Shown here in pieces: positions 12,101 to 23,353 of a DNA stretch of 64,000 nucleotides. How positions within the stretch are numbered: position 1 is the first letter of the stretch; each line of letters opens with the position of its first letter. Location: NCBI GenBank assembly GCA_013076295.1, contig RQOL01000861.1, positions 2,356,001 to 2,420,000 on the forward strand, in the 5' to 3' direction. Position numbers and translations under genes: made by a program. Source of the stretch: Sanderia malayensis (Eukaryota; Cnidaria; Scyphozoa; Semaeostomeae; Pelagiidae). Below the pieces are notes generated by a model that saw only the letters and a list, made by a program, of their open reading frames with translations, was not told where the DNA came from and did no database searches.

Positions 12101-14602
12101 TACCATTTCCATCTTCACTAGCTTCATAGCTATTGTAATTATAATTATTAATATAATCATTATTATTACTTTCAGCTATAAAGTAGCTGCTTGGTGAAAA
12201 GAAGACAAAATATGAAACATTGATTCACCTTAAATCCATCCTTTCTGATTGCAAACATTACTTCCAACATGTATTGTGTGCGCTTGTCAATTGTGCCTTC
12301 ATTAAGAACATTTCGAAGTCTTTCAAATACAGCTACAAATTAAGCAGTAAACTATTAACAACTCAATCTACGAGAAATCACGGAAGTGCTTGATAGCTAC
12401 AATATAATTAAATCGAAGAAAAGTTGAACAAATGAAACGCACCATTGAGACCTCTGGGAGATACCTCAGTAAGCTTCTGACCAACGTCTTTAAGGAAAGC
12501 CACCTGATGATATCAATAAGATCTTGTCTATAATGTTAATTAGCTAAAAACATCAATGTACATACATCAATAATAAGACGGGAAGATGGTATAATAAAAT
12601 GCGAAACTCACGGCAACTTCAACGCTATCATCATTTGGTTTTTGTAGCAATAATGTCAACAGTTCCAGCGCAATAAGTTCATGTGCCTTAGAAGAAATAA
12701 TATGTCATGAACAAATCCATTCGTATAGCGGAAAATCACAAAAGAGTTCACATAATATAAAATACTATACTTACGATTTCTTGATTAACAAGGTGGGCAA
12801 TGAATCTCGCACTATTCATGCAAATAGTCTACAAATGGAAAACATTAAAAATATTGATATTAAATCGATAAATAAGGAAAAACTATGATAGAATGTTATA
12901 TTTGAATGATAAAACACCAACCTTATTATTTCGTCTATAAGCTCTTCGAAATTGCAGAATCGATCTGCGTAGAATAAGTTCACCAATCTTTGGAAACTAA
13001 AAACAAATGTATTTAATTATGACGCAGTACTTTATATGAAAAAGGATTATATGAAATTCAAGAGATATGTTAAGATTACCTTTGTATTGACAACTGCTAT
13101 AAGAGCAGCATAGACATTTGTAAATAGTGGAGAGGCAATTTGTGCCCGCATAACTGATTGTGACAAAAGACCTCTGAAAAGATAAAACCAAAATATGGTA
13201 TTTACAACAGAAGACATAAATCATTAAAAAGTAGTTAGGCAAATGAAATTACTTACCTTCCTCTGATGATGTTTTCTTCCAATAACTCTTGCACAATGTT
13301 TGCAATATTTGAAACATTAACCTATGTTTAATTTCAAACAATGGATAATAGAAACATAATATAAAGGAGACAGTGCACGTGAATAGAAAAGAAGAAGATG
13401 TTGAATGAAATACCTTATTAACCAAGCCATTGATACTCTTCTTTAAAGCTTCCCAGGACAATCGTTGAAAAGCAGCACTGTGATTCAAAATAATAACAAA
13501 TGAAGGCAATAAAAAGAAATAGATATTAATCTATGACTCCACAATAAATAAAACTTAGATTGGATAATAACCTTGATTTATCAGTAATTTCTTCTTGCAT
13601 CATTTTTAACCTTGCAGGGGGGATATATGCTCCACCTTGAATGGTAAATAGATTATTTGATAAACATTAAGCAAGTAACCTATATGTACCTATGGATGAC
13701 AAATTGTATAATGGATAAATAAAATGGCAGATAGCAAACCTGTTCTTGTCATAATATCTGTGGCATCTTTTTTCTTTTTATTTTCTTCTTGCCTTTCATT
13801 TCCATCTGATTCTTCTTGCCTCTCATCTTTTGATCTTTTTTCATCTCGTCTTTTATCATTTTCTCTATAATAATCATCATATTTTCTTTTCCTGTCTACA
13901 TTTTCTTTATCTTCAGCATGATGTCTTCTTGTTCTGTAATAATCATCATCTCTTCTGCTGGTTCTCTCTTCTATATTTCTTCTCCTTTGATATCTGTGAT
14001 GAATGCAACATTTAAGACAATGCTAAACCAGCAAAATAAATCAAGTGGGTGACAATAAAAATCAAAAGTATTGATTAAAAAACCTTGGAGATGCAGATCT
14101 GGATCTTGATTTTTCACGCCTTCTTGAAATTTCTCTTCCCCTCCCCTCTTCAGTACTTTTCACAACCTGTCAAACATCATATTGTAGGATTGAATATTAA
14201 GTATAATGTTTATTAAAGCAAAGTGTCATGTTAATAATATAACAGATTATATTGTGGAAGGCGTTCAAAAAATACTTACACTAATTACGCTTTTAAATCG
14301 CTTAGTATCCTCACCAGAGCTAGAATTATCGCCACTACAACAAACCAAGTATGGGGTATGGTTAGTAGGTATAATACAATAATGGTGGTGGGCAATGAAT
14401 TAGCATTGGAGGATGGAGAGATGTGTGTCTGTGTGTCTGTGTGTGACAAGGTGACCTGTGTACATTCACCTAAATATTATAAGGTATTACGTACACAGAG
14501 GATTGTAACCTCGATTCATTCATAAGTACGTATTTGATATGATATTTATATGCTTTAACTATAACACATAACATTGATATTTTTTACTCACCTGGAACTC
14601 AT
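3178..14602 (-). CDS. CWC22: Pre-mRNA-splicing factor CWC22
   Basis: Spliceosome factor that loads eIF4A3 into the exon junction complex. About 20 short exons, start ATG 14602 (MSSR, donor CAGGTGAGT). The N-terminal exons are RS/acidic (14335-13740). The MIF4G part runs from [13 protein letters not shown] (~13630) through exons near 13470, 13300, 13160, 12990, 12820, 12690, 12500 and 12320. An Asp/Glu-rich exon (11705-11600) and [13 protein letters not shown] (~11470) lead into the MA3 domain: [13 protein letters not shown] (~11320) and [16 protein letters not shown] (~10250). The protein then resumes only at 4548 ([10 protein letters not shown]), with [37 protein letters not shown] and [14 protein letters not shown] Ser/Asp tail follows, and the last exon (stop 3180-3178) joins in frame to give [12 protein letters not shown]. 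The intron ~10207-4548 (~5.7 kb, far longer than all others) contains the homeobox gene. Confidence 0.92.
4570..6912. other. Giant CWC22 intron, part downstream of the NK2 gene
   Basis: No gene seen. It contains a threefold ATTTGAAATC repeat at ~5085-5114 and GATG/TATG minirepeats at ~6265-6292. Candidate enhancer space for the nested homeobox gene, but nothing in the sequence alone proves this. Confidence 0.5.
6913..8461 (-). CDS. NK2-class homeobox protein (Nkx2-2/vnd-like), nested in CWC22 intron
   Basis: Sequence-specific transcription factor of the NK2 group; in bilaterians such genes pattern ventral nervous system and endoderm. Two exons, 8461-8215 and 7673-6913, joined in frame: 335 aa. 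The N-terminus carries an Eh1/TN-like repressor motif, SFFMEDILG (~residue 15). The homeodomain is in exon 2 after [29 protein letters not shown], then [18 protein letters not shown], with the NK2-diagnostic Tyr54 and [17 protein letters not shown] favours Nkx2-2/vnd over Nkx2-1 or Nkx2-5. I do not see a convincing NK2-specific domain. Low-complexity tracts are a Ser run (~7150) and a His-rich C-terminus ([10 protein letters not shown]). The gene lies inside, and on the same strand as, CWC22. Confidence 0.93.
8462..10206. other. Giant CWC22 intron, part upstream of the NK2 gene
   Basis: It must hold the homeobox gene's promoter and 5' UTR. No further coding exon is supported. A short TTATGA microsatellite lies at ~9360-9384. 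No other organised feature is visible. Confidence 0.5.
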
Positions 14603-14874
14603 ATTTATCAGCGTAGAATGTCACTAGCAAGTGGCCTAAAAATCAATTAATGTTGGCTTGGCCTAAGTTGTGTAACGCGTGACGTCATAAAACTAAAGCA
14701 TGGGCATTTCGAAGTATGCATGAAAATCATACATCATTTGTCAATTGACGTCCTCGTCCTCCCACCCGCCGCCCAATTGGCAAAGCAACATAACATGTTC
14801 GACTAACAAAATAAATTGTTTAATCAAGTCAAGTCAGGCTCGTAAGAAGCTGTTTCTCAAAGAATTTCTCAAGA
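14603..14874. promoter_or_regulatory. Bidirectional CWC22/APC11 promoter with CRE
   Basis: The two start codons are 272 bp apart and divergent. A perfect CRE palindrome, TGACGTCA, lies at 14680-14687, and a related TGACGTCC lies near 14746. No TATA box is evident, as expected for housekeeping promoters. A shared promoter is inferred from spacing. Confidence 0.7.
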
Positions 14875-15129
14875 ATGAAGGTGTCAATTAAAAAGTGGAC
14901 ATCTGTTGCAACATGGCATTGGACAGCAAATGATGAAAATTGTGGAATATGTCGAATGCAGTTTGATGGTTGCTGTCCAGATTGCAAGATACCTGGAGAT
15001 GATTGTCCCCTTGTTTGGGGCAGATGTTCACATGTTTTTCATATGCATTGTATTTTAAAATGGTTGAATTCACAACAACTTCGACAATTATGTCCAATGT
15101 GCAGACAAGAATGGCATTTCAGAGACTAA
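14875..15129 (+). CDS. ANAPC11: Anaphase-promoting complex subunit 11 (RING-H2)
   Basis: Catalytic RING-H2 subunit of the APC/C ubiquitin ligase, which recruits the E2 during mitotic exit. Single exon, 84 aa, exactly the usual length. The start MKVSIKKW and the core ANDENCGICRMQFDGCCPDC, PGDDCPLVWG, CSHVFHMHCILKWL and CPMCRQEW carry all expected zinc-binding Cys/His residues. Its start faces CWC22 across 272 bp, and it converges on the small gene at 15353, with stop codons 223 bp apart. Confidence 0.97.
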   Translation: MKVSIKKWTSVATWHWTANDENCGICRMQFDGCCPDCKIPGDDCPLVWGRCSHVFHMHCILKWLNSQQLRQLCPMCRQEWHFRD

Positions 15130-15352
15130 CAGTACATCAAAGTAGAAGACACACCATCTAACTCAAGATTCAAGAAAACAGACTTATTTCAACACGTTTT
15201 AAAAATAGCACGTGTTTGAAATTACGTTATTAAAACTTATTAACAATTTAAGACCTTGATTGAAACCAACTTTTCTTGCAAATTTCTGGACAACGAATGT
15301 AAAGACACCAGCTAGAGGTTAAATATTTTATATAAAATGTAGAACAGCAAAA

Positions 15353-15767
15353 TTAACTGATTGCTTTTGTCTTGATGTTAAGTTCTGCTATTTTTTGAGA
15401 AATTCCTTCATTGTTTTGCTGTATTAAATTCGATTCGTTTATGATTTTTTGTTCGTTTTCCTCTTTAATTCTTTGCTCTCTGTTCTTATCCATCCATGGT
15501 TTCAAAGCGACAAATACCCCAGCAGATGCAAAGATGCAGCCAGCCCTGTATTGAATATAGTGAGAGTTCTGTTAACATTTCTAAAACAACGTTTCAGTGA
15601 CCTCGGCCTAGATTAGTAGCAGGAAAGAATCCCGGGCCTAGCCATATGCTTGCTTACCAGATAGCAGCTATAATGTACGTATTCCTTACTCTTCGGCGTA
15701 GAGATGGTTCTAAATCTCTGTACTTGGTTATAATCTTCTCATTCTCGGGGAGTTTTTCACGCTCCAT
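15353..15767 (-). CDS. Small single-pass membrane protein, unidentified
   Basis: Two exons (15767-15658 and 15545-15353) give an in-frame 100-aa protein. The N-terminal half is basic and helical (MEREKLPENEKII, RDLEPSLRRRVRN). A membrane segment follows, spanning the intron: NTYIIAAIW then AGCIFASAGVFVALKPW. The C-terminus is Glu/Lys/Gln-rich (DKNREQRIKEENEQ), likely coiled coil. Size and layout resemble small mitochondrial inner-membrane or assembly proteins, but I recognise no family. A CAG acceptor just upstream of the ATG, at ~15782, suggests a 5' UTR intron or a slightly longer N-terminus. Confidence 0.7.
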
Positions 15768-16090
15768 CACTCTCAATAGTTCTGACAAATTACAACACAA
15801 GAGGCAAGATGCAATGAAAGAAACATATTTCGAAATCACAACACAACGCAGACACAAAAAAACATAAAGGTGGGCGGGAGAAAATGAGGGGTGTCAGTTA
15901 GGGTTAGTTAGTTCCATTGTGATTGTGAACAATAAATGTTATGAAAAATCGAATAAAATTTGTTTATCGATCAGCTATAAAAATATATAGTTAGAAGAGT
16001 CATATAAAAGTTGATCAAAATAAGTATAAAATTCAGACTCATTGACATATCAAGAGGGACTGGAGGCTGAGTACAAAGTGTGCTGTGACA

Positions 16091-19000
16091 TCATTTATCC
16101 TTCTTGATTCTTCGTAATTGAATATAGGCAATCAAGAGTAATGCCAAAGTGATGACTCCCAATGCAATCATATTGTACCATAAATCTCCAACATGGATGC
16201 CCTGTGATCGTAAATAATCATCACCAGATGGGCTATACAAATAAAACAAATGAAAATATCATCACATGAAAACAGTAAATAGAGTCAATTACGTCATATA
16301 TGCTCCTGCGCAGTAGGCTGAATATGGCACTGCGCACGCACACCCACCTTTAGACATATCTAACCCTAACCCTAACCCAAACCTTCACTCTTACCTAGGG
16401 CAATGTGCGTATCATTACGTCATGCATGCTCCTGCGCAGTAGGCTGAATATGGTACTGCGCACGCACACCCACCTTCAGGCATATCTAACCCTAACCCTA
16501 ATCCTAACCCTAACCCTAACCCTAACCCTCACTGATACACTAGACACTGTCAGTAGCATTACGTCATGCATACACCTGCGCAGTAGCCTCTATATGGCTC
16601 TGCGCATACACGCCCACCTTTACGGCAGTCTGGCCCTAACCCTAACCCTAACCCTAATCCTAACCCTAACCTTAACCCCAACCTTCAACCCTACCTAAGG
16701 CAATGTGCGTATCATTAAGTCATGCATGCTCCTGCGCAGTAGGCTGAATATGGCACTGCGCACGCACACCCACCTTTAGACATATCTAACCCTAACCCTA
16801 ACCCAAACCTTCACTCTTACCTAGGGGAATGTGCGTATCATTACGTCATGCATGCTCCTGCGCAGTAGGCTGAATATGGTACTGCGCACGCACACCCACC
16901 TTCAGGCATATCTAACCCTAACCCTAATCCTAATCCTAATCCTAACCCTAACCCTAACCCTAACCCTAACCCTAACCCTAACCCTAACCCTCACTGATAC
17001 ACTAGACACTGTCAGTAGCATTACGTCATGCATACACCTGCGCAGTAGCCTCTATATGGCTCTGCGCATACACGCCCACCTTTACGGCAGTCTGGCCCTA
17101 ACCCTAACCCTAACCCTAACCTTAACCCCAACCTTCAACCCTACCTAAGGCAATGTGCGTATCATTAAGTCATGCATGCTCCTGCGCAGTAGGCTGAATA
17201 TGGTACTGCGCACGCACACCCAGCTTCAGGCATATCTAACCCTAACCCTAACCCCAACCCCAACCTTCAGCCCTACCTAAGGCACAATGCATATAATTAC
17301 GTCATGCATATACCCCCCCTTCAGTGATCTTAAATAAATTAATTTGTCAATAATCATGTGAGAATCCCTCGTCTGGATTTGAACCAGGGATCATTGACAC
17401 AGCGTGCAACTACATTACCAGTGGTCAACTCTACCACGCTTCTGTCCTGCTTAATCTTTCGATATCTGATCTACGTTGCGGACACGACGTTTCACATCAC
17501 AGGGATGTTTTCGCGTGAGAAAAGTCAAAATTGCTTACTTTGAAAGTTGATAGTGAAAAAAGTATACATAATTTGCAGATTCTATTTGCGCCATGTTACT
17601 TTGCATTGAAATCTGTAGAATTTTGAAATAAAACACAATGTATAACTTTGTTGCATTGGCATTTATAGTACAACAAGAATCACCATGGAACTCCTTTGGG
17701 ACAGTGAAACTTCAACCCAGCAAGCTCATTTATGTCAAGGCTCTGGGAGAGAAGCAAGTTGATCATAAATACAGAAAAAAACAAATAGTGTTTGAAAAGA
17801 TTTTGGCGATTTTATCTACTAAAAATACCCGGCGTCCTGTGAAAGTAAATTATACTCACAGATAAACTATACCGAAAAATGCTGAAATATTTCAACCAGC
17901 TTAGCCAAGCAGCCATTTGTTTCAAATTGATCAGCATTCCACTAAAAATCTACGACAAGGAAGACATATTTGAAAGTTTGTTAAGTCCAACAACGTCGAT
18001 AAATGTAGATAAAAAGTAAAAAATGTATTTTACCATCATGAAGATGTAAGGCAAAACGGTAAGCAAGCTGGCCAGAGCAAAGATTTTGACACTTGAACTA
18101 ACAGCGAAACAAACAGCCGAGGAACTCAATGAAGTAAGAACTAAGTTGAGGGTGAAGATGAGAAACCTTTCAACATCACTTCGTAAACCTAATAAAAACA
18201 AAAAGGACAGTTATATTCATCATAACGCCGTTTTCATCACAAAGTATGGCTTAAATATGGAGATCATTTGAAAAGCAGTTAATTTACCAATCATCCAGTA
18301 AGTAATTGAAGAAAATATGAGTATGGGTATTATTCTCATTGGAAGAATATCGCAAAATACTTTTGCAAGGAAATAGGATGACACCCGATAATAGCCACTT
18401 GCACATTCGTGTCTAAAAACAAAATTGTCAATGTAGTGCAAGAACAGAACCAGGAAATTATTGTAAATAAATCGGTCATTAGCGAACCCTGGACATTATG
18501 TTAGATATGATATTAAAGTAGATGCTTTAGGGTGTAGATTGAGTTGAATTGCATTGCTTACTTACATAAAAATTACTCTTTCATCGATGAATATTTGAAT
18601 GGCATTCATGTTTCCAAATATCATGTTCATGGTTAAAAAGAAGAATACACCAATTCTATCGGAAAATTCCAAGATTTTGTCATGTCATATAAATGTTACT
18701 ACAAGTCATTTGTTTAGTTTATTTCATTAAAATGTCTTTGCAATGATAGATACCTGTTTTGAAGTCCACTTTCACCCAAATCAATTTGAAAATAAATTAT
18801 CCCAATGATAATGGCAAATAAGATATTTATACCAATCTACAATAAACAAAATGATAAAAAAACAATTCCTGATCACTCTACCACCTTTTTTCACCCACTA
18901 GCGTTACTTTCTCAAACTTATTACCAGTGAACAGTTACCTGTAACATGAAATTGCATATAAACTTTACATAAATACAACTTTATTGTGCGATTACCTGTG

Positions 19001-21277
19001 CTATTCCAGTCTTTGGATTTCTGATAATATTGAGAAATGATCTTCCTGAAACTCTAGCAAACTGAAAGGAAAACATAAAGAAGCAAATCTCGATCGAATG
19101 CTATTTTGTAGCGAACATCGAATTTCTGTGTAGGATATTAAATTATTAAATTTTACCTGTGTGATAACAGAAGAAGGATAAACGATAGCATTGTCTTTAT
19201 TACGGTCATCGTGGTATTTCTGATTTTCATTCAACGCATCAATCTGAGCTGAAAGTTCGTCAATTGTCTTTTTGTAGAAGACCGTTTCTTTGTATTTTTC
19301 AACTAGAGCTGAACCATAAGAGTATTCAATAAAACCATTTCTTTCTTCTTCGTTTTCTTGCGCTTGGCAATTATCCACTGCTTTCGTAACTATGTCACAG
19401 ATAAAAATATAATTAAATATTATTAATCGATAGATATAGTAGCTAGATTTGACAAATATTGCATCAATCCTTCACCTTGAAGAGACTTTTCTTCTTGATT
19501 GATGACGTCAAGAAGAAAGTCTGGTGGATTGTTGTATTCTTCACACACATATCCTGCACAAGATAAATCAGCAGCTAACTTAATAGTTACAATGCAGACA
19601 CTTCTCCATTAAAGCAAATAAATAAAGCAATTGTTTAAATGGCTATGAAGGCGCGAGCCATACCGATTCGTTCAAAATGCGGAAGAATACTTTGACAATC
19701 TCCGTGATAAACAGTTTCTCCGTTTGATAAAAGTGTCAGGGTGTCAAATAATTTGAAAATATTGTATCTTGGTTGATGAATAGAAAATATAACAGTTCTT
19801 CCTCTTCTTGCTTGTCTATACAAAATAAGAAAAGACACTTAGAAGACTGTCAAAACTAAAGGGGCACCACGCCCTGAAAAAGCGCGGGAAAGGGAGTCAT
19901 GCCCTTCACCAATGGTAAAATTTTATGTGCCACTTAATCCACTACCCCAAACTTTTGTTCAATTATGTATTCACATGCGATCCATTGACTATATTCCTCT
20001 GTTTATCATAACAATTGCATGCCATAGCCGCGCAACTGAAAAAAGTCTGACGTTCGCGCAATGATCGATGGCCCCTTTATTTTCTCATTGAATTTGGACA
20101 AACAACACCGAGATTGATCCTGGCAATAACTGGAGAGTCTGGTCCCCAGTCTCCCCACCCCCGAAGCACCGCCACCGTTATACTCGAATAGTTGTGGATA
20201 TGAAAATCGCAATGCAATGATCAAATTACTTGTTTAAAAGTTGCATGACGGAGAAAGCAGTTGAAGCATCAAGTCCAGTAGTTGGCTCATCAAGAAATAA
20301 TATATCTGGTGACGTAATCAGTTCCATTCCGATGGATGTTCTTCTCTTTTCTCCTCCTGATACACCACGAATGAATTCATTTCCAACCTTCATAAGAAGA
20401 AAATGCTTTATCAATGGCTATATGCATGCATCAGAAGACCTTTGCTGCTACTTTCCCGAATATTCCACTGGCTACCACGTACTTTGCTATACCTACTTTA
20501 AAATTGGCCACTTTTGTCAGACCGAGATCATTGATAACCATGTCAACTCTAGCCTCTTTATCATGTTTATCAAGGTGCGAAGGTAAACGCAAAGCGGCAG
20601 AAAACATGAGATTTTCTTTAACTGTTAATGTTCCCATGACAACATCATCCTAGGTAAAGAGAGATCGGTTGCAACATGTCGTTCACGCCCTCCATTATGA
20701 ATAAAAAAAAATAAAGGAAGTGAATAAAATTTCTATTTACCTGAACGACATATCCTGAGAATATTTTGAAATTAGATGGTTGGAGTTCACCATTGATTAA
20801 CACATAACCAGATAAAAACTTTTTATTCTTTCTTGCTGCTAATATATCCAATAGTCTACACAAATATCAAATGAACAATGAAATATGACACACAACGTGT
20901 TGTGTTACACCCTTGCAAAATGGTATTTGAGATACTAACGTTGTTTTCCCACTTCCTGTTGGTCCAAGGATTGCATGCAGACCGGGCTTCATTATACCAC
21001 TAAGACAAAATTTCAACAGTTCAAGATTTGTTTCAAACTTTCAAACAAATTCAGATAAATACATGTATGAAAACGTAAATAGACTTTTTTACCTCACATT
21101 TTTAAGAAGCGTTTTCTGAACTTTCTTACGCTTAACTTTCACAGGAACTGTGTAAGAAACATTATAAAAGGAAATTTCTGTGCCAACATGCTGTCTGCTT
21201 GCTGGCCTTTGGTCTGCAGAATTTACACGATTTGCATCATTTTCTATCAGCGATTGTCTTTCAATATCCTCTATCAT
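16091..21277 (-). CDS. ABCG2: ABCG2-like half-transporter
   Basis: ABC transporter of subfamily G, NBD before TMD, presumably a homodimeric plasma-membrane exporter. Start ATG 21277 (MIEDIERQ), about 16 exons. Walker [10 protein letters not shown] (~20950), QDDVV-type segment [14 protein letters not shown] (~20640), signature [16 protein letters not shown] and Walker [13 protein letters not shown] (~20390-20270), H-loop [15 protein letters not shown] (~19780). The membrane part follows in exons at ~19065, 18840, 18650, 18415 ([16 protein letters not shown]), 18190 and 17951-17860 ([20 protein letters not shown]). A short extracellular exon ([10 protein letters not shown], ~17735) precedes the last exon, 16234-16091 ([11 protein letters not shown], a final helix, RRIKKDK). 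The motif order matches ABCG2 closely. The last intron (~16235-17688) contains the telomere-like satellite. Confidence 0.9.
16285..17325. repeat. Telomere-like satellite array 1 (CCCTAA with GCGCAGTA hairpin monomers)
   Basis: CCCTAA tracts alternate with a unique ~100-bp block. The block carries ACGTCATGCAT and an inverted repeat, TGCGCAGTA with a 12-nt spacer and TACTGCGCA. The CCTGCGCAGTA motif recurs at 16305, 16431, 16575, 16731, 16857, 17037 and 17181. The spacings are 126, 144, 156, then 126, 180, 144, i.e. a three-monomer higher-order unit of ~426-450 bp present twice. Length differences fall in the CCCTAA tracts. It lies in the last ABCG2 intron, so it is transcribed as GGGTTA-rich intronic RNA. 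Confidence 0.9.
17358..17445 (-). repeat. tRNA-like sequence (SINE head or tRNA pseudogene)
   Basis: On the minus strand a B box matching GGTTCAAATCC (17375-17385) closes a short T-arm-like stem (CTGG/CCAG). It is preceded by an A-box-like segment (TGGTAGAGTTGACC) and by TGGTAA exactly 35 nt before the B box. The acceptor arms do not pair, so it is not a functional tRNA. It sits just beyond satellite array 1. Confidence 0.6.
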
Positions 21278-21771
21278 CTTGAAGAGAGAGAAAAACAAAG
21301 CTATTCAGACATGAAATAAACACTCTCTGTGCTCGTCTTGATAAACGGTGCACAAGCAAACACAGTCAACATCACATGATGAAGAAACATGAAAAGACGT
21401 CTTGCAAGTGTCTGGTGCGGGCTGCCATTTAAGAACAATGGCAGGAAATGATGTTTGCACCAGATCTGATTGTCATGTCATAAAAGAATGAAGTCTGGTT
21501 TCTTGGGAACATACTCCGTAACAAAGCAAGGAACTGGGGAGCAATGCACTAAAATGCTTCAAAAAAGGCGTAATAACAATAATTACCATTGAAGATAGAA
21601 GTGAATGCGACAAAAAACTGTTGGCGACGATCACTGGATGTCATTTTTTCACGGAGATTTTGTTTTCGTGCAAAGTACGAATTAGCCTTTGCGTGGCAAG
21701 AGCCTCGTGTAAGGAAAACATCAGCCTTTTGCTTTTCTTCACATGTTTTGCTGCATGTTGTTATTTATCAG
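21278..21771. promoter_or_regulatory. ABCG2 upstream region
   Basis: The divergent ABCG2 and galactosyltransferase start codons are ~970 bp apart, and half of that gap is the hAT-type MITE. No specific promoter element is recognised in the remaining sequence. Confidence 0.35.
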
Positions 21772-22212
21772 CAGGGTTGCCAGTTTGGATTTTTCAAATC
21801 CAAATTCCAGAAATCTGGATTTTTAAGAACTCGTTTGGATTTGAAAAAATCATTTGGATTTGACCGAAAATCTGGATTAATTTTGGATTTATCAGAGAAT
21901 TTCCATATTTCGAAGATTTTATTTAAAAGCAAGCTCAATAACAAAAGAAATTTCACAACTGTATGTAATGAAAATTGAGAATCCAAAAGCAATTTCAATA
22001 TCCAAACACATTTGACAATGAAAACCTGTTGCTTTTGTTCTCCGGAAGTATCTTGGGAGTATCATGACTGAGAAATATTTCCTTTGACAATGAGCCTCGT
22101 TTTCATTATAGAAGATTCTATTGTTTTAAAGCCTCGTTTTGAAATTTGGATTAATCTGGATTTTTGTCACGCATGATTTGGATTTAAGAAATTTTTCGAC
22201 CTGGCAACCCTG
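21772..22212. mobile_element. hAT-type non-autonomous element (MITE)
   Basis: Perfect 12-bp terminal inverted repeats, CAGGGTTGCCAG and CTGGCAACCCTG, flanked by an exact 8-bp direct duplication TTTATCAG (21764-21771 and 22213-22220). The 8-bp duplication and CAGGG ends are hallmarks of hAT transposons. The 441-bp interior has no transposase and is dense in TGGATTT/AAATCCA motifs. It ends 36 bp before the galactosyltransferase start codon, so it probably supplies or interrupts that gene's promoter or 5' UTR. Confidence 0.92.
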
Positions 22213-22248
22213 TTTATCAGTGCTGGCTGCGTGTCATCATTTGAAATC

Positions 22249-23353
22249 ATGAATTTAAGTTTACATAAAAGTATATTAATTGCATTTTGCATAATTGCTT
22301 CTTGTTCAATCATATTTTTAACAATGGAGATGTGCAAAGGCCAAAGAACTTCAAACTTCTTTAAAGCTCACCAATCTGACAGCATATCGACGACGAAGAA
22401 AGGCCGCCTAGGCCATGTTAAATTACCAAAGAAAAACACGGCAATTTTGTCAAAATTAAATGAAAAAGATAAGCTTATAGAAATCGCTACAGATCCATTA
22501 CCATTATCTGCTACATGCAAAAACGCAGTATATTTAGCAATAATTGTTTCTTCATCTCCAACAAGTTATAAGAGACGGAATGCTATTCGAGCAACTTGGG
22601 CTAAAGTTGACAAAACTAATAGCATTGCTCGTATAGTATTTTTGATTGGAAAAACACATGATAAACGCTCTAATTCTTTGATTGAAACTGAAATGGAAGA
22701 GTTTGGAGATGTTGTTCTTGGAGGATTTCATGAAGATTATCGAAATTTAACTTATAAAACAAGACTTGGATTGAAATGGGCATACTATTATTGCCACGCA
22801 AATTACATTCTCAAAACAGATGATGATGTGTTTATCAATCTGTTTCCACTAATTAAATGGTTGAAAAAACAAAACGATGCTAAATTCTATGCTGGTTGGT
22901 GCAACTTTAATTCACCAGTTGTGAGGGATCCAAATAACAAATGGTAATTCACAAATTTTTAAATTAATTTGTTAATTAAACTTATGATTATATTGTGTAT
23001 TCTAATATTTGTTTCTCTTTTTAAGGTATATATCTCCTGATGATTATTCAGGGTCAACATATCCTGGCTACTGTCTTGGTGGTGGCTATATAATGTCAAG
23101 TGATGTACTAAGAAGAATAATAAAAATATCTTATGGAAGGAAATTATTTCCAATGGAAGATCTTTACGTTGGCTTTATGATAAATGAACTGAACGATGTG
23201 ACTCCAACAGATAATAAGATTGGTTTTAATCTAATATTTAGTGGCATTCAGGGTTGCTCTTACAATCAATTGTATTTGGCACATCCTGTTAACCCAGATG
23301 ATCAATTAAAAATGCTATTAGAATCATTGATAGTTCAGAAAACTTGTTCATGA
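22249..23353 (+). CDS. Beta-1,3-galactosyltransferase family (GT31)
   Basis: Golgi type II glycosyltransferase transferring galactose (or GlcNAc) in beta-1,3 linkage. Two exons (22249-22943 and 23026-23353) joined in frame: 340 aa. A short cytoplasmic tail (MNLSLHK) precedes a signal anchor (SILIAFCIIASCSIIFL). GT31 motifs in order: RRNAIRATWAK, DVVLGGFHEDYRNLTYKT, the DxD motif KTDDDVFIN, YPGYCLGGGYIMS and EDLYVGF. The acceptor specificity cannot be deduced. A poly(A) signal lies at 23537-23542. Confidence 0.93.

Noticed and set aside
16405..17148. Long + strand frames reading LTLTLTL repeats
   Set aside because: These are translations of CCCTAA telomere-like tracts; the satellite structure fully explains them.
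17358..17445. Functional tRNA gene
   Set aside because: The B box is perfect, but the acceptor arms do not pair and no sensible anticodon loop forms.
20006..20224. Additional ABCG2 exon or small gene at ~20000-20220
   Set aside because: The frame lies between two exons whose junction already reproduces the conserved ABCG sequence; it is intronic.
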